A stretch of 64,000 nt of DNA from Oscheius dolichura (GCA_932521035.1 OW051497.1:8060001-8124000), one strand, 5' to 3'; numbered from the stretch's first letter, positions 35,714 through 46,631 are shown. Numbers and translations: made by a program. Notes: generated by a model from the sequence alone, not told the origin.

Positions 35714-38112
35714 CTACAAGGGGGAGAGGAATGCCTTATAATTCTTTGTAGTGTCTTTGTTCTGTAAGTGTTGCTTCATTTCCTTCATGAAGTCGTGGGG
35801 ATGAATAGTCAGGGAGAACTGAGTACCTTCGTGGATCTGAAGACAAGCCTCACTGGCCGGTAATGGAAGTAATCCTACCTCGTCATATCGTTGGAGGAAT
35901 TGGTCGTTTCGAGCAAACGGATTCAGACGCCGTCCAGCAACTTCCGTTATTACCTGTAGGAGTCAATTTCAGAGAGGAAAGGGAAATTAACTAACAGCTG
36001 AGGATTGATGGTTGCCATGAAAGGCGGACGCCATCTGGGCCACTAAGCCCCGACGTTCAGCGGAGGAATCGGCAATGATTTCGGATATCTACAAGAATGA
36101 CAAGCAATAACATAGATATTTACCCTGTTCTTTCGTTTATGAAGTCGGATGCCAATATCCTTATCTTTCCGGATAGGTTTCATCAACATAAAGGTCTTCC
36201 CGAATGGGGTAGGGCGGAAGACGAGCAAAATTGGCGTTCCAAGTCCAGAGACATTGTAGAAGATTTGAGGAATGTCGGTTGCTTTGATTGTGGTACCTTC
36301 CACCTAAAAAGTTACATTTCCCTCGTTGTTACTGGATATTGTTTCCTCGGTATATTTCTAACAAAGATTTCAGTATTTCAAGGCTGCCATTTCCTCAACA
36401 TGACTCGAATTTCATCATATTGAGAAAATCCCTTCAGAACGGTTATATCACGTACCTCGATCAATTCATCTCCAAAGTTCAACATTGTAGATAGTTGCTT
36501 ATCTTGTGGCTCTGACCAACCCGCTACCCTGGAACGCTTATCGTTTGAATCACTAAAAGGTGGACAGCTCACCAAACGCGACCTTTCATCTCAACTAATA
36601 AGAGATGTTCCACAATTATCGACAGGTTCAACGACACACATTTCACCTGAAAGATCCTTGTATTACCCTATCATAGAACTTACCGGGCCGTGGTATGCCT
36701 GATCCCGAGGGTAATCATAGTCCGAACTCTCAGCTGTGGGTAAGGACGCGGACAATCGTAATTCTGACGAGAGACTGCTGCTAAAAGAGAGAATAAAAAA
36801 GAAGTGAGAGAGGATACCATAGAGAAGTAGTCGAAGACATGGTCGACTCCAAAGGAGAGCTACTGTAATTTGTAGGGCTCAAGTCCTTCACCTTAGAAAT
36901 AACTGGGGAATCGGCAGTTGTCTGTCCATTTTCCGCATTCATGCTAAAACTTCCTTCCTCCCTGGGGAAAGAAAACGAACCTTTGTCTCTGCGCAGTGAC
37001 GACACTGCTCACAGACTCCGACCTCGGATTGTCATAAAGGGGCGACTGAATGTGCGGAGTCACACTGGGCTCATCTCCCGGGGATAAGCACTGAATGTTA
37101 AATTAATTCGTCTGTTCTCACGGGAAAAAACATACGCCGTTCGGCAACTCTTGAACACTTCCTCGACGAGAAGCGTTTGTGTTGAAGGGAAGGGAGAGAG
37201 GTGCGTAGGGAGGACGGTATGGCAGAGGGGGGCGTTCACTGGGATCTGGTAACCGAATAGAATGCCTTTTAGGTTTGCTGCTCTCCGGCACATAGAAGCT
37301 GACAGAACTCTCCGAAAGGGAAGAACGATGCTGAAATTATATGAATATGCTATTAGAAGAGAGTACTATTACATTTACAGGTGATTCAGAGGCCGTGGAT
37401 GTGGCCATCTGTCTTGTCTTAGGGAGTTGGATATAATCGTAGTCCTAAAAAAACAAAAAAAAACTAAGAGTAAAAATAATTCTTACCGATCCGCAGTTTC
37501 CCGATTGGAAAAAGTTTGTGGTTAGAGATTGGGTTGACAGCGTCTTCAGCGTTTTGAATAACAGAGCAACCCAATTTAAGGTATCTCCACTGAAAATGTC
37601 TACTTAAATAGGAAACAAAAATGAACCAACGCAGATTCAGAGGCGAGTTCCAAGGGTTCACGTTCCGTAAAACCAATAACAAAGAGACGAGGTTCTTCGG
37701 GAACCAGGTTAACGTAAGTAGTGTAGAGAAGATCCAGAACCTGAAGCGTCCGTCTTTAAAGATTAATGAAACGAGGAAAACATCAGATGACTCTGACCCG
37801 ATGGACTCGCCCTAGCCACAGCTGGAGGAGTTAAAATTGCCCAATGTGGCGTGTATCTCTCCGGGTTGACCCGAAACCCATAAATGACGAATGAACGACA
37901 AAATTAAACATGTGAACTCCTAAATATAAATCAGGGCTTACCTTAACTGGTTGATGCTGTTCGATGAACGCTTCCTTCTCGTACCACTCAAGACAGGGAA
38001 TCCGATTCTCGTGAACACAAAGGACCACCCAATTCGCAGGTTCGTAGAGGGGTTTCTGCAATTTCCTTATCTTGTAAAGGGCACGTGAACGGATCCTAAT
38101 CCCCGGATCCAT
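35714..38112 (-). CDS. PH domain plus tandem PDZ-like adaptor protein
   Basis: Probable membrane-proximal signalling scaffold. Minus-strand order is as follows. A PH-like domain starts MDPGIRIRSRALYKIRKLQK, with WVVLCVHENRIPCLEWYEKE, VLDLLYTTYVNLV, RLFVIGFTEREPLELASESA and the closing helix TLNWVALLFKTLK (about 38.1-37.5 kb). A disordered Ser/Pro/Tyr-rich stretch carries tyrosine motifs (DYDYIQLPK, SFYVPESSKPKRHSIRLPDP, SPLYDNPRSES, SSDYDYPRDQ). A first PDZ-like unit contains LNFGDELIEVEGTTI and PILLVFRPTPFGKTF. A second contains DIGIRLHKRKNR, ISEIIADSSAERRGL, VITEVAGRRLNPFARN and GTQFSLTIHPHDFM. It ends YKAFLSPL at 35714. Several tyrosines could be kinase targets. One junction within the PH region (near 37.6 kb) does not join in phase with a standard GT-AG intron. 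I cannot match the whole architecture to a named family. Confidence 0.72.
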
Positions 38113-40620
38113 TAGTCGTGCGCACGTGGAGACACAACGGCACAGTTTAAATGAAAATCTGCCGTGAACCAGGGGAACGGGAAAATAAGGAACTCTGGAG
38201 GGTCTAAGATCTACTGCCGGCCATAGTGGTCGTTTGTCAATGTTCGAATAACAAATGTGCTGTGTGATGGGATTCAGTCCGGGCGGGGAAGTACCCTCTC
38301 TCTCCCTGTCTGTCTGAAATCCATTATCTCAGACAAGTACATCCCTTATTTCCATATTGAAATGTGTCAAAATAAAAATAAAATGAGACCTTCTCCAAGG
38401 GAAGTCCCCCATTCGAAAACGGGTTCAATTGGAAAATGAGTAGTTAAAAAGACATTTTGAGAATTAGCGCTACTGGTTTCGATTTGTGGTCAGCTAAGTG
38501 GAGAACTTTGACAGGCAGTCAGTCATATTCTGAGGGCGATTGGTGGCAGAAAACATAAGGAGAAAGAATGAGTCGAACGGAGGAAGGCGTCATGGCTGTC
38601 AATGAGTAATTTCAACATCTTGGGAGGTGAGTATACGCATATTTCATATCTCAAGGGGGGTGCCAAGGGTGAGACGGTCAAAATGACGTTTTTGGCCATT
38701 CTGTAAGGGAATGTCTCACCGTTCTTCCCATAACATCACAATTCATAGAGAGTTCAATATTTTAACAGATATTTGCACTATGTGTTCATAATTTCTCGGA
38801 GATGTGACAAAAGTTTACAGCGGATGCTAATAAAGTAGCAAAGGAAGTGAACAAGTACAGAGGAAGCCTTTGAAAACAGGTTATAGAAAAATAAGGGTAT
38901 AACTAAAACACATCAGGTCATTTCCCTGACCATTATGCTACTCAAACGGCCGTAGGAAGGAACCCTTTCACCCCAAATGTATTCATATAGTGAATCATAA
39001 GGCCAGGATGGTCAAAAAACAGTATACGTTACGCGTGTTTGTTTCTATTTGGGGCGACTGGGGGTGTCTCCCTTCATGCATTCACGGCTGCATCATCAAA
39101 AAGGGGGGAATATCCCTGGTCTGGTGAAATAAAACACACGGCCGGCTGAATAGAGGAAATTGAACTGAAGGCCTTGTTGGTCGGATAAAAACCAGTTTAG
39201 GGTCATCACATTAGCTTATCCTTGTTGTTTGAAATAAATCCTGTCCGAGAGGGTGTACTGTTTGACCTGGGGGCCAGGGAGAAACTTGAGCAAACAGACG
39301 AACCCGGAGCAGATACAACCCCCTCGGAGTGAGTAAAATGATGAACCCCCTCCTTGAACTGCGTAAACCTTTACGTAATAAACATCAACAAAAGGCGTCA
39401 TGAAGGAAGTTTTTCGGTTCGCTATGTGTGCAAAATTTGAAAAAGACGAAATGATTAATTGAAACAGGAGAGAAAACATGCATTTCCTTCGAGGGATTAG
39501 CATAGACGACAATGTTTTCGGGATATCCCTTTCACGTCCCTGGAACCCGCCGATTGGCGGCAAGATTTAAAAGTCAAATCGGGTAAATAGAACCCTTCTT
39601 AGGGTTCCAGGAGTAATAATAGACTCAAAAATAGCTTGAGAATTATAAATAAATTGAAGAAAACATGAGTTCAGACGTACCTTCTTTTTCCGGAGAGTAC
39701 CAGCCCATCGAATGGTTTTTACTTGTAAACAACTGCCCTTGATTAGCTCTCGAGATGACGACATGAGCTAGGGGCAATTTGCCACGCTGAGGTAACCAAT
39801 CTGAAACAAGCCCACTTTTTCAGAAATCAGTAAAGAGGACGAGGGAGAGAAGGGAGGAAAAGAGAAGTGCGGGCAAATGAACTGTTATCGTTTACCAGCG
39901 CACAACAAGGGGCGGGTAGTAAGCCCACGCCTTTGGCTTTCCCATCGCGGGCTAACGAACAGTCATAAAAATCAATGAAGGATAAGGGTTGCAGGGGAGA
40001 TCGACCGACAATGAAGGGGAGAGAGGTGGGAGAGGGGGGCGTCTACTCACCGGAAAGTTCGGATAGGGTTATGACGATCAGTAGAGGTCAGCTGATAACG
40101 TTCTGAAGGTTGTATTGACTGTCTATTTAAACAAGGTCTAGCAATACTTGACTTATTACGACCAGGAAACGCTAATATTGGATATCTGACCGAAGTTGAG
40201 GGAAAATAGAAGAAATAAGCTATGATTTCGAAGGTTGTATGAGCAGATGAAGCTCTGTAGCTAAAAGAGAGCGACGCTAGGAGAAAATAGAGGGAACCCC
40301 CGTCCGGACAGAGGGGTGGTGAGTGTTTTAGGCTGAGTCAGAGAGTGTTTCTCTGACTTCTCGCGCTACTCTGCCTCTCTCTCATTGCCATCAGTCGATG
40401 TCAATAAGCATTGTATGTGATCAGTAGAGACAACTTTATTACACAGTAGAAAGCAAAAAAAGGGGAAAGAAATAATCATGATCACATAGAGAGAGAGAGT
40501 ATTAGAAGACCGGCGATTGGTACAGCTGGTTACAGACGTTTGTACACATATTTGTACAGAACATGCGCTTGTTTTCCTGTTCACTTCCTTAAAATTAATC
40601 ATTTTTAAGTGGCCTAAGCA
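38113..40620. other. Intergenic, no gene recognised
   Basis: About 2.5 kb between the PH/PDZ gene and the Ig gene. It has no supported exon. A (GA)n run lies near 40490. Short open frames such as 39216-39563 (-) have no motif. Confidence 0.5.
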
Positions 40621-41506
40621 TCAGATGAACTGACCGACGACAATCTTCCTTACGAGCGACACTCCGGTTGTTGCGTCATTGACCTGAATGACAATAGTCG
40701 ATTGCTCAGCTGCCATTTCCCTCCCGTACCTTACAGTTGTAATCGCCGGCATCTAGCTTCGGGTCATAATCGGTTATTTCCAACACCGCTCCTCCATTAT
40801 ATAGGCGATGCTTCGGGCCTGAAACCGGCGGTCATAATGCCATTAACTATTCGAACCGGGAGCCCAGGTGGGTTGCGAAGGTCTTGTCCACAAGGTCACG
40901 AACGTATCCCTCTTTGGGTGAACCTGAAACGCGTATTAAATTGACTAAGAGGGAACGTTACTTGGCAGGAAATGTTGACGGCTGCGGTGGCCATAACAGC
41001 CCCGGTGGACGTTTGTTTGTCAACAAAGTGGTAGTCTTCTGAAGGGAACAGTTAAAGTAGGTGGTCCTTTCTCACCGAAAACCACAACGTCAACTGTCCG
41101 TTGAAGACGAGTTCCATTTTGCAGCTGTGCCTGGCAGGTGTAGACACCGCTGTCCTGGGCCGAGGCGTTTCTTATAGTCATGCTCATGGTGGCCGCATCG
41201 AGGCGAACAACTTTGATATACTCCGCTCTGTAATTAACGGTCAGAAGAGATCACATCCTTATTTTACGAGAATAGTCCTCCATTTTTGGTCCAGATGAGC
41301 CCTGGCTTAAAATTAGAAGGTAAATTCTCCACAGAACAGAGCAATGAGATCTGTTGGCCAGCTGGCTTTTGTAGCGGGTTATCCGGAGGGGAGATCACAA
41401 TTTTTGGGATGCCTGAATACGCATAAATTAAATGCATAGAGTAGGGATGTTTACTTTGAGAAAAAGCTGAGCTGGCCAATAAAATCAGGAGCCATTGGAA
41501 GGTCAT
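40621..41506 (-). CDS. Secreted two-immunoglobulin-domain protein (ZIG-like)
   Basis: Small secreted Ig-superfamily protein resembling nematode ZIG proteins, which act outside cells in neuronal maintenance and adhesion. On the minus strand: signal peptide MTFQWLLILLASSAFSQ, then Ig1 with SLLCSVENLP, GLIWTKNGG and ASAQDSGVYTCQAQ (Cys, Trp and DxGxYxC landmarks). Ig2 has AAVNISCQ, VTLWTR, NGGAVLEITDYDPKLDAGDY and NCK. It ends SLVRKIVVGQFI at 40621. One intron inside Ig2 (40819-40847) is only 29 nt; the phases of its flanking exons match. An in-frame ATG 54 nt upstream would lengthen the N-terminus, but the start at 41506 puts the hydrophobic core in the normal signal-peptide position. No transmembrane segment or GPI signal is seen. 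Confidence 0.8.
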
Positions 41507-41875
41507 GTTGGAAGAGCAACTGCGGGTGTATTGGACAGTCGTGGTCATATATCCAGCCAAAACGGCCTCTGCTCCGTAGTGTAAAAGTTAATGGGGTTTT
41601 TCGGTGAGAGAGCCGCAAGAAAACACCACTGCTGTCAAGTGACCAGCAATCTGGTAATGTTAAGTCAGGAGGAGAATTGCAATGGGGTTGCATGACTGCT
41701 CTGCATGATCTCATGAAAAGAAGAAAACAACGGAATAGGAAAAATTTCATTCTTAAATACTCGTGCAATGGGAATCGTTTTTAATTTGTAAAATGCACAC
41801 AAGAAGTACGGCTCAACATTATCTACAGCGACTTAGAAGAGTCTTCTTTCTCAGATAACACCTATTCACGGCATA

Positions 41876-41947
41876 GTGGACTTATGCACGCGTGCATAAG
41901 TCTACCCGTCTATCGCGGTATGCTAATGAGCGTGCATAAGTCTACAT
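41876..41947. repeat. Near-perfect 30-bp palindrome plus an extra half-site
   Basis: CGTGCATAAGTCTAC at 41891-41905 is preceded by its inverted copy at 41876-41890 with one mismatch. The same half-site recurs in direct orientation at about 41931-41945. The element lies about 370 bp upstream of the Ig gene start. It could be a dimeric DNA-binding site or a hairpin; no known factor is assigned. Confidence 0.75.
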
Positions 41948-42219
41948 TTCCGTTAAAATGGCTGAATACGCGTTTTTTCTTTCTTTTTTGCTGTTAGTAT
42001 TGTACGAAATCGAGGGGATATTGATGCATTAGCAGGAATCTTCCCAAATTCCCCCTTTCTCAAAAATAACGTGTAATCAGCTATTTATGGGTATTTCTCT
42101 TGAAGTTCTACACCAAATAACCAAAAGAAACGCTTCAACTTCCGTCAGTAGCTTGGGGGCGAAACGGATTAAAAAAAAGAGATAGACACAGGAAAGAACG
42201 TGGAAGACCGTTTTATCTT

Positions 42220-42310
42220 TCTGAGGCGGAGGCTCAAAAGGATCAAACTTCTTTTGATGGGGATGACTAGCCTGCAGGTGTTCAAAACGTCTACGCGGAC
42301 CGTCCCTCAC
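42220..42310 (-). CDS. Candidate exon, unidentified
   Basis: On the minus strand, a TTTTCGTAG acceptor is followed by RDGPRRRFEHLQASHPHQKK and FDPFEPPPQKD. The hydrophilic composition and preceding splice site look coding-like, but no partner exons are convincing. It may be a relic in the repeat island. Confidence 0.25.
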
Positions 42311-42689
42311 CTACGAAAATAAAAATAACACTGTCTACTAGAGACAAACAACTCTTTAGCTTTGTCGATTCCCTTGACATAGCATTCGTTTACATAAAAA
42401 AATTACTACACCTCTCTGAAAGAGACTACAAGATAGGGGAGGGGTACGCCTTGGTGAAACTACCATTCCAAAAGCAGGGGGTTCTCATATATTTTTGACT
42501 ATGTGTTTTATAGGGTATAGGGATCGACCATGGAAACCGATATGGGTTAGGCTAGGGAGAAAACAGAACATTGGGTGATTTCGGTTGAGAGAGACGGGGG
42601 AATTCAAGATCATATAAAAGTATTGCCGGTTGCGTAAAAGGGCCTCACAGAAAACGCAAGCGCACAAAACAGAAAAGCACGTGATAATA

Positions 42690-43975
42690 GTGGATGTAGA
42701 CTGACCGACGGAGGGACGCGTTGACGCTTATTCAGGACTGGGAGGGGGGAGAGAGCGAAATAGTGTATCGAGTTCACCGACTGCTTGTGGAATATACAAG
42801 ACAGGGATATGATAACTGGGGGGAAGCAGGTCGAGACAAAGTGGACCGACAAATTTCAACGGAGGTCTACTCTTCGCAATTCGGCGATGAGGACATGTAA
42901 CTAGAGTAAAGAGAACGGAATGGGAGGAGGGAAGGAAGGGGGCGTTTTGGTATACTCCAGCTGCCCTGACAACGGTTTGTGCCACTAGTGAGGTTACTCA
43001 AAGAAATAGCCAGCTGGCCGAAAAGGACGAGTACACGGATTGCAAAACAGCCCACATGACCTCTCTGATACATAAAGTGGATAGGAGTAAGAAAACGGTG
43101 GTGAGGGGCAAAGATTTTTTGGAATTTTAAAAGGCCTCCTGGCTTCAGTACAGATCTGCTGATATTAATGATTTCTAAGTAGTCGGTCCCCGTAGACACT
43201 ACGTCTCTTTACTACTATGGAAAACCAGCGTATACGACATTTAGACGAAAACATCAGAAGCAAGAAACGGGGAGGCTTTTGACTGACCGTCGGAGGGGCG
43301 CGTAGACGCTTATTCAGCACTATGAGAGGGGAGGGAGCGAAGCAGGAGTTTCGAGACGGTTCAAAACAATGATCTTGGATCTTCTAGAAAATAGGATTGG
43401 GACAACATGTTATAGGGCGGAGACGGGAGATGGGTACTGTAGTCGTTTCAGGGCGATAGGCGATTTCCCATAGAGAACAACGGGGAAAGAGGTAGGAAAA
43501 GGCGGGAGCATCGGATGGTCAACAGTAAACAACGGAAGACAAGGATTGAAGGAGTTTTACAATCCGTAGGCGAGATAGGTACGCTGGCGGCACATAGGAA
43601 GCGAAGGGTATAACTATGCTCCAGCTGTTATGTTGCGCACGAGCAGGCAAATGGAACGGTCGTTGGCAACTTTGTTTTTAGACAAGATCATTCGGACAAA
43701 AAGGATGTTTTGAAAGAAGCGCGTGCTAGGAAATAGCCATAGGTGACCACAGTGACCACAGGAGGGAGAAGGAAAGGTCCGATGAGGCCAGGTGAGCAAG
43801 CACCGTTTCACCTCCCCACCACGGAATACCACGCCCCTTGATAAAGTAAAACTTAGAAAGCAGCCGAGCCAAGAAACGGGAGGCTGTAGACTGACCGGCG
43901 GAGAGATGCGTAGACGCTTACTAATCACTATGAGAGGAGAGGGACGGAAATAGTGATGACGGGACAGTTTAAAAG
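42690..43975. repeat. Three direct repeats spaced about 600 bp apart
   Basis: An ~80-bp core (GACTGACCG-N-CGGAG, then ACGCGTAGACGCTTATTCAG-like sequence, then a GAGAGGG-rich stretch) starts at 42699, 43281 and 43889. The second and third copies also share the preceding AAGAAACGGGAGGCT-like sequence. Between cores the units have diverged strongly. There is no coding signal. They may be remnants of a tandem ~600-bp unit or copies of a short non-coding RNA gene; neither is shown. Confidence 0.75.
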
Positions 43976-44348
43976 ACGGAAATGGATTACATGAGGTTGA
44001 CGGCTCTGTTATTGTTTGGGACAGACAGGGATGGGCAGAGTACTAGGGACTACCAATAGATGGCCGGTTCTCTCAAAGACTGATCCGGGACAACTAAGAG
44101 CCCTTAAGAGATGCCTACCGCTAGGAGGAACGACTAGAGCGGAGCCGAAAAGGCCCTTGAACTAGTTCCACGGGCATAAAGTGAGATACTGAGTGTGTCC
44201 GAGAGTTCTACATTGTCTTGGGATTCGGGCTTCTGCTCCTGGCTATAGCTGTACCGAATGAGGCCGGCGACGTTGGCGGCAACCGAGCAGGACACTTTGG
44301 CCCTGGGAAAATGAAGACCGATCGCCCGAAGACCAAAAACAAGTTGAA

Positions 44349-45011
44349 ATCCGTTTGTTAAAAAGAGGAATCTCAATAAAAAGGGTGATTTGGGAGAGCC
44401 TACAAAAAGGGAACAATAGGGAAAACCCCAAAGGACACAACAAAAAGAGAACAATACTCGTTCAGTTAAAATATAACCAAATCACGGCTATCGGTTAGGA
44501 TCGACAACTTTCAGTCTTCTACTTTGATTTTTCCTTTTTATTTATAATCTACGAGGGGGGTTGCCGCCCCCCTCGACCCCCCGCCCAGGCCCGTCATATC
44601 AGTATGCTCTTATTCATGGGAAGAAGCCTGTTTGAAATGCTTACATCTACATCGTATTCTACTTTTCCCCACTTTCATTCTTTTTAATCTACGAGGGGGG
44701 CTGCCGCCCCCCTCGACCCCCCGCATATGTCCGCTTTGTCAGTATTTTGTGTCATGGAAATACCCGTTCCCAGAGACAATGCCTTCATTTTTTTCCCAGA
44801 GCCCTATTTTCCATGGCTGAACATAATTCATTGCCAAAAATAGCAGAGAAAGGGCAATATCCAAAAAGATAGCCGTGATTTGGTTATATTTTAACTGAAC
44901 GAGTATTGTTCTCTTTTTGTTGTGTCCTTTGGGGTTTTCCCTATTGTTCCCTTTTTGTAGGCTCTCCCAAATCACCCTTTTTATTGAGATTCCTCTTTTT
45001 AACAAACGGAT
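44349..45011. mobile_element. Inverted-repeat element B: perfect 144-bp arms
   Basis: Left arm 44349-44492 and right arm 44868-45011 are reverse complements with no difference that I can find over 144 nt. The 375-bp centre carries two direct copies of a cassette: GGGGGG-Y-TGCCGCCCCCC hairpin, tail TCGACCCCCCGC, then TCAGTAT 44 nt from the hairpin start. The hairpins are at 44555-44572 and 44695-44712, and the cassettes are offset by 140 bp. There is no transposase frame. Perfect arms suggest recent insertion or arm-to-arm gene conversion of a non-autonomous foldback/MITE-like element. No target-site duplication was identified. Confidence 0.85.
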
Positions 45012-45685
45012 TGTTCCCTTTTTGTTGATATTCGGTAGAATATCATAGATCCTAAAGCTTGTGCCATGAAATAGTCCTGGTTTACCCCATTCTCTAGGAG
45101 GAAAAATGGGTTGTGCCACAATAATTTCTAAAGCAGCAAACGTCATTGCACAAGTTTGTCTTCCTGTCGATTTCCTATAATTGACAAAAAATTGTATAAA
45201 GCTCGAAGAAGCCACCAATAAGGTAAATAAGGTCAATTTAGCAAGTTTTTACGGCTCTGCAGTCCAACTGCTAGAAAAAATGCGTTCTTCAACAGACACG
45301 GCGGCTGCGCGTCGCCTCTGTTTGATGTTGCGGCTCTTCCATTTTCTGCCAATTTTCATGAAAATTTGTGCCCTAATAAGATATAGTCCATTTCAAATGG
45401 AAAAAATTTAGTTAAAGGTAAAGTCGGGTCCAGATAGAGCATTTGCCCGTCTAGATGGTCCAACCTGACATTTTGGCCTGCATTTTTATGCGTATTTCAC
45501 ATATATCTTGATTATTTTTATCGCTGCTTTTGCTTATTTTGAGCTATGAACTACCGAAAAAATATAAAAATCGCCGAAATCTATGTCAGATACAATTATC
45601 GAAAATTTTGAAAGAAATTGAACTCGAAAAATTTGAAGGTCCGAACCGTGCGGGAGAAGTTTTTCCATTTGAAACAGACTATAGT

Positions 45686-45818
45686 GATGTCGAATGTTCA
45701 AAATTCATTAGCCGAAATGGGCTACGTGCAGAAACATGTAATAGAATAGTTGATGGTATAGCTAAAAAACTAACCCATCTACCTAATTTTTTTATTACAT
45801 ATTCAGAATCAGCGTAAA
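45686..45818 (+). pseudogene. Decayed short ORF, copy 1
   Basis: In one frame this copy reads QNSLAEMGYVQKH and then hits stops. In another it reads VDGIAKKLTHLPNFFITYSE followed by SA and stop. The same two segments occur at 46008-46140 with the same frame offset. An open 95-codon frame covers this copy (45530-45817), but only its C-terminal part matches copy 2. Function unknown. Confidence 0.45.
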
Positions 45819-46007
45819 AAACTGTGTATATAACTGTTTTGCAAAGGTTTTTAGATGGACACACAACCTTGTTCAAAAAAGACCACAGCGAAAAGCACCC
45901 CATCGACGACGTGCCGCATCTGTTTGATGCTGTGGCTCTTCCATTTTTCAGCCAACTTTTATGAAAATTAGTATCAAGGGGTAAAAGACCATCCCGAATA
46001 AGATAAC

Positions 46008-46140
46008 CATGTCAGACTTTCAAAATTCTCTAGCCGAAAAGGGCTACCGAAACAACCATGAAAAAATATGTTTGATGCTATAGCAGAAAAACTAACCCAC
46101 CAACCCAATTGTTTTATTACATATTCAGAATCAGCGTAAA
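46008..46140 (+). pseudogene. Decayed short ORF, copy 2
   Basis: It starts MSDFQNSLAEKGYRNNHEKI in one frame and ends AEKLTHQPNCFITYSESA plus stop in another, offset exactly as in copy 1. The shared offset means that the break predates the duplication, or that an intron or frameshift links the parts. No function proposed. Confidence 0.45.
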
Positions 46141-46205
46141 AAACTGTATATATAGCTGTTTTGTGAAAGTTTTTGGACGCGTGCAAAAGGTTTAAAAAAA
46201 AAGGA

Positions 46206-46319
46206 GCCACAGCGGAAAGCGCCACAGCGGAAAGCGCCACAGCGGAAAGCGCCACAGCGGAAAGCGCCACAGCGGAAAGCGCCACAGCGGAAAGCGCCAC
46301 AGCGGAAAGCGCCACAGCG
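46206..46319. repeat. 15-nt minisatellite, seven full copies plus a partial
   Basis: The unit GCCACAGCGGAAAGC is repeated without change from 46206 to 46310, followed by a partial unit GCCACAGCG. Because 15 is divisible by 3 it keeps frames open on both strands (pentapeptides such as ATAES or ALSAV), but these frames have no gene context. It lies within the duplicated region and replaces the corresponding segment of the neighbouring copy. Confidence 0.95.
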
Positions 46320-46540
46320 AGCGGACGCGGACGGCGGACGGCGCCACTTTTCAAAACACGTTTGTAGTCGTAGCTCATCTATTTTATGGGTAAATTTCAT
46401 GAAAATTGGTCACTAGGGGTAATCAACTACGAGGAACACGATGGCGAAGTCAGATTTTTAATATCTCTTAACTGAAAAAAGTTATGCCATCAAAATCAAA
46501 AAAAGGGCTTGGCATGTGCTCCAACTAAACCCAAATCACG

Positions 46541-46559
46541 CCCGGCGCTTCGCGCCGGG
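46541..46559. repeat. GC-rich hairpin CCCGGCGC-TTC-GCGCCGGG
   Basis: A perfect 8-bp stem with a 3-nt loop in AT-rich surroundings at the right edge of the repeat island, followed by CTCGATTTT. It resembles the element B hairpins in being a GC palindrome followed by TCGA. Confidence 0.8.
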
Positions 46560-46631
46560 CTCGATTTTGTAAAGTTAATTTGTGTCAAGTCGACTTAGAA
46601 CGGATCCCTGCCAGACCATTCATTCTTCCCA

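Larger units (their letters stand above)
45258..46470. repeat. Degenerate tandem duplications with decayed short ORFs
   Basis: Shared blocks recur: CTGTTTGATG then GGCTCTTCCATTTT (about 45320 and 45921), TTCAGAATCAGCGTAAAAAA (45804 and 46126) and ATGAAAATT (about 45358, 45961 and 46399). Two copies of a short frame (about 45686-45818 and 46008-46140) can be read as QNSLAE-x-GY...H, then after a frame change KLTH-x-PN-x-FITYSESA and stop. A third, more decayed start lies at about 46449. The sequence is AT-rich with no family recognised. It looks like remains of a repeated element or a small multicopy gene. Confidence 0.65.

Noticed and set aside
44739-45236. 165-codon minus-strand frame and similar plus/minus frames at 44134-44454
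   Set aside because: They arise from reading through the perfect inverted repeat of element B; the same peptide appears in both, with no domain or splice support.
46206-46319. CRISPR-like array
   Set aside because: The repeats are contiguous 15-mers without spacers in a eukaryotic genome. It is a minisatellite.
45974-46378. Minus-strand frames with repeated ALSAV or RCGAF pentapeptides
   Set aside because: They come from the 15-nt minisatellite, whose length keeps all frames open. No gene context.
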